Part shown: one piece after another, positions 5,160 through 6,252 of the stretch | Layout of the letters: the number at the start of each line of letters is the position of its first letter | How positions within the stretch are numbered: the stretch's first letter is position 1 | Assembly (NCBI GenBank): GCA_900553905.1 | Contig: USFL01000096.1 | Span: forward strand, 1 to 6,252 | Origin: an uncultured Eubacteriales bacterium | Lineage (GTDB): Bacteria > Bacillota > Clostridia > Christensenellales > Aristaeellaceae | DNA length: 6,252 nucleotides | Reading direction: 5' to 3' | Notes under the pieces: model-generated | Told to the model about the DNA's origin: nothing | Seen by the model: the letters and a program-made list of their open reading frames with translations, nothing else | Database searches by the model: none | Translations under genes and position numbers: made by a program

Positions 5160-6252
5160 TCAGCGGTACAGCATCTCCTCACGCTTGGGGCCGGTGGAGA
5201 TCATGTGAATGGGTACCTGAAGCTCCTTTTCAATAAAAGTGATGTAGTTTTGGCAGTTTTCAGGCAGCTTGTCCCATTCGGTCACGCCGCGCACGTCGCT
5301 TTTCCAGCCGGGCAGCATCGTGTAAACCGGCTTGCAACGCATCAGCGTGGGCGTGGAGGGGAAATCGGTGATGGTTTTGCCGTCCACCTCATATGCTGTG
5401 CACACGGGGATCTGGTCCAGGTAGCCCAGCACGTCCAGGTTGGTCAAAACGGCCTCGGTCGCGCCCTGCACCATGCAGCCGTAGCGCGTGGCCACGGCGT
5501 CAAACCAGCCCACCCGGCGCGGACGGCCCGTGGTGGCGCCATACTCGCCCGCGTCGCCGCCGCGGTCGCGCAGCTCCTTGGCTTCCTCGCCAAACAGCTC
5601 CGTGGTGAAGGGACCCGCCCCCACGCAGCTGGAATAGGCCTTGGTGACGCAGTACACGTCCTTGATGGCGCTGGCAGGCACGCCCGCGCCCACCGTGCCG
5701 TAGCCGGCCAGCGGAGAGGAGGAGGTGGTATAGGGATAGATGCCATGATCCGGGTCGCGCAGGCTGCCCAGCTGGCCCTCCAGCAGCACAGTCTTGCCCT
5801 CCTTGAGCGCCTTGTGCAGATAGAGGGTGGTGTCGATCACCATGGGACGGATGCGCTCGCCCAGTTCCCTGACATGGGCGATGAGCGCCTCCAGGTCGAT
5901 GGGCGGCTTGTGGTAGAGGTTGGACAGCGTCACGTTCTTCTGTTCCACCGCGCTGGAGAGGCGCTGGCGGAGTATCTCGTCGTCGTAGATCTGGCAGACC
6001 TGGATGCCGATCTTGAGGTACTTGTCGCCGTAGAACGGCGCGATGCCGCTCTTGGTCGAGCCAAAGCCCGCCTTGCCCAGGCGCTCCTCCTCAAAGCGGT
6101 CAAAATCCACGTGATAGGGAAGCATCACCTGCGCCCGGTCGGAGATATACAGCTTGGGCTTGGGAACCCCGCGCTGAACCACGCTGTCGTACTCATTGAG
6201 CAGCTTTTCGATGTCCAGGGCCACGCCCGGTCCGATGATGTTGGCAATGTTC
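5160..6252 (-). CDS. purA: Adenylosuccinate synthetase, divergent clade (N-terminus beyond window)
   Basis: Catalyses GTP-dependent condensation of IMP with aspartate to adenylosuccinate, the first committed step from IMP to AMP, in the cytoplasm. The frame is open to the right edge. The GTG at 6224 that could be taken as a start is an internal valine, preceded in frame by NIANIIGPG. The N-terminal P-loop and catalytic Asp/His region of about 60 residues are missing. Visible family motifs, in order: GSTKSGIAPFYGDKYLKIGI, LLEGQLGSLRDPDHGIYPYTTSSS, AYSSCVGAGPFTTELFGEEA, EYGATTGRPRRVGWFD (the IMP/GTP-site arginine segment), LTNLDVLGYLDQIPVCTAYEV, and the C-terminal VPIHMISTGPKREEML. The segment EGQLGSL stands where E. 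coli-type enzymes have EGAQGTL, which I associate with a second PurA clade common in Clostridia. It ends nine bases before its terminator. Confidence 0.96.
   Translation of the reverse strand, partial: NIANIIGPGVALDIEKLLNEYDSVVQRGVPKPKLYISDRAQVMLPYHVDFDRFEEERLGKAGFGSTKSGIAPFYGDKYLKIGIQVCQIYDDEILRQRLSSAVEQKNVTLSNLYHKPPIDLEALIAHVRELGERIRPMVIDTTLYLHKALKEGKTVLLEGQLGSLRDPDHGIYPYTTSSSPLAGYGTVGAGVPASAIKDVYCVTKAYSSCVGAGPFTTELFGEEAKELRDRGGDAGEYGATTGRPRRVGWFDAVATRYGCMVQGATEAVLTNLDVLGYLDQIPVCTAYEVDGKTITDFPSTPTLMRCKPVYTMLPGWKSDVRGVTEWDKLPENCQNYITFIEKELQVPIHMISTGPKREEMLYR

Overview
This window carries six genes and one gene remnant, all on the minus strand, so transcription runs from the right edge to the left. 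It is GC-rich. It has strong GGAGG-type ribosome binding sites, a near-consensus sigma70/sigmaA promoter (TTGCGA-17-TATAAT), a BMP-family nucleoside/sugar importer and a divergent clade of PurA. Together these suggest a GC-rich member of the Clostridia, possibly an uncultured gut lineage. That placement is an inference; nothing here is diagnostic of a species.

In transcription order: (1) purA, adenylosuccinate synthetase, with its 5' end cut off by the right edge, followed by a clear intrinsic terminator. (2) A 380-base stretch without an intact gene. It holds what I read as a frameshifted C-terminal remnant of a second membrane glucosyltransferase. (3) A gtrB-type polyprenyl-phosphate glycosyltransferase, then 16 bases later an intact multi-span glucosyltransferase of the Glucos_trans_II type. 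GtrB-type enzymes load a sugar onto a lipid carrier, and the multi-span enzyme would use that lipid-linked sugar to decorate a surface polymer outside the membrane. (4) A strong promoter driving a BMP-family substrate-binding protein, then an intercistronic hairpin, then a secreted protein of unknown function. Three bases after that comes the ATPase of the importer, cut off by the left edge. The permease genes would be expected beyond the left edge.

Two functional blocks therefore sit side by side: lipid-carrier-dependent surface glycosylation, and uptake of nucleosides or simple sugars. PurA next to a possible nucleoside importer is compatible with purine metabolism, but purA has its own terminator and is separated from the importer by the glycosylation genes.

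The points most worth a second look are the glucosyltransferase remnant, the unrecognised secreted protein inside the ABC operon, and the methionine where a lipobox cysteine would be expected in the binding protein. I see no evidence for a wholly new system, CRISPR array, mobile element or RNA gene.
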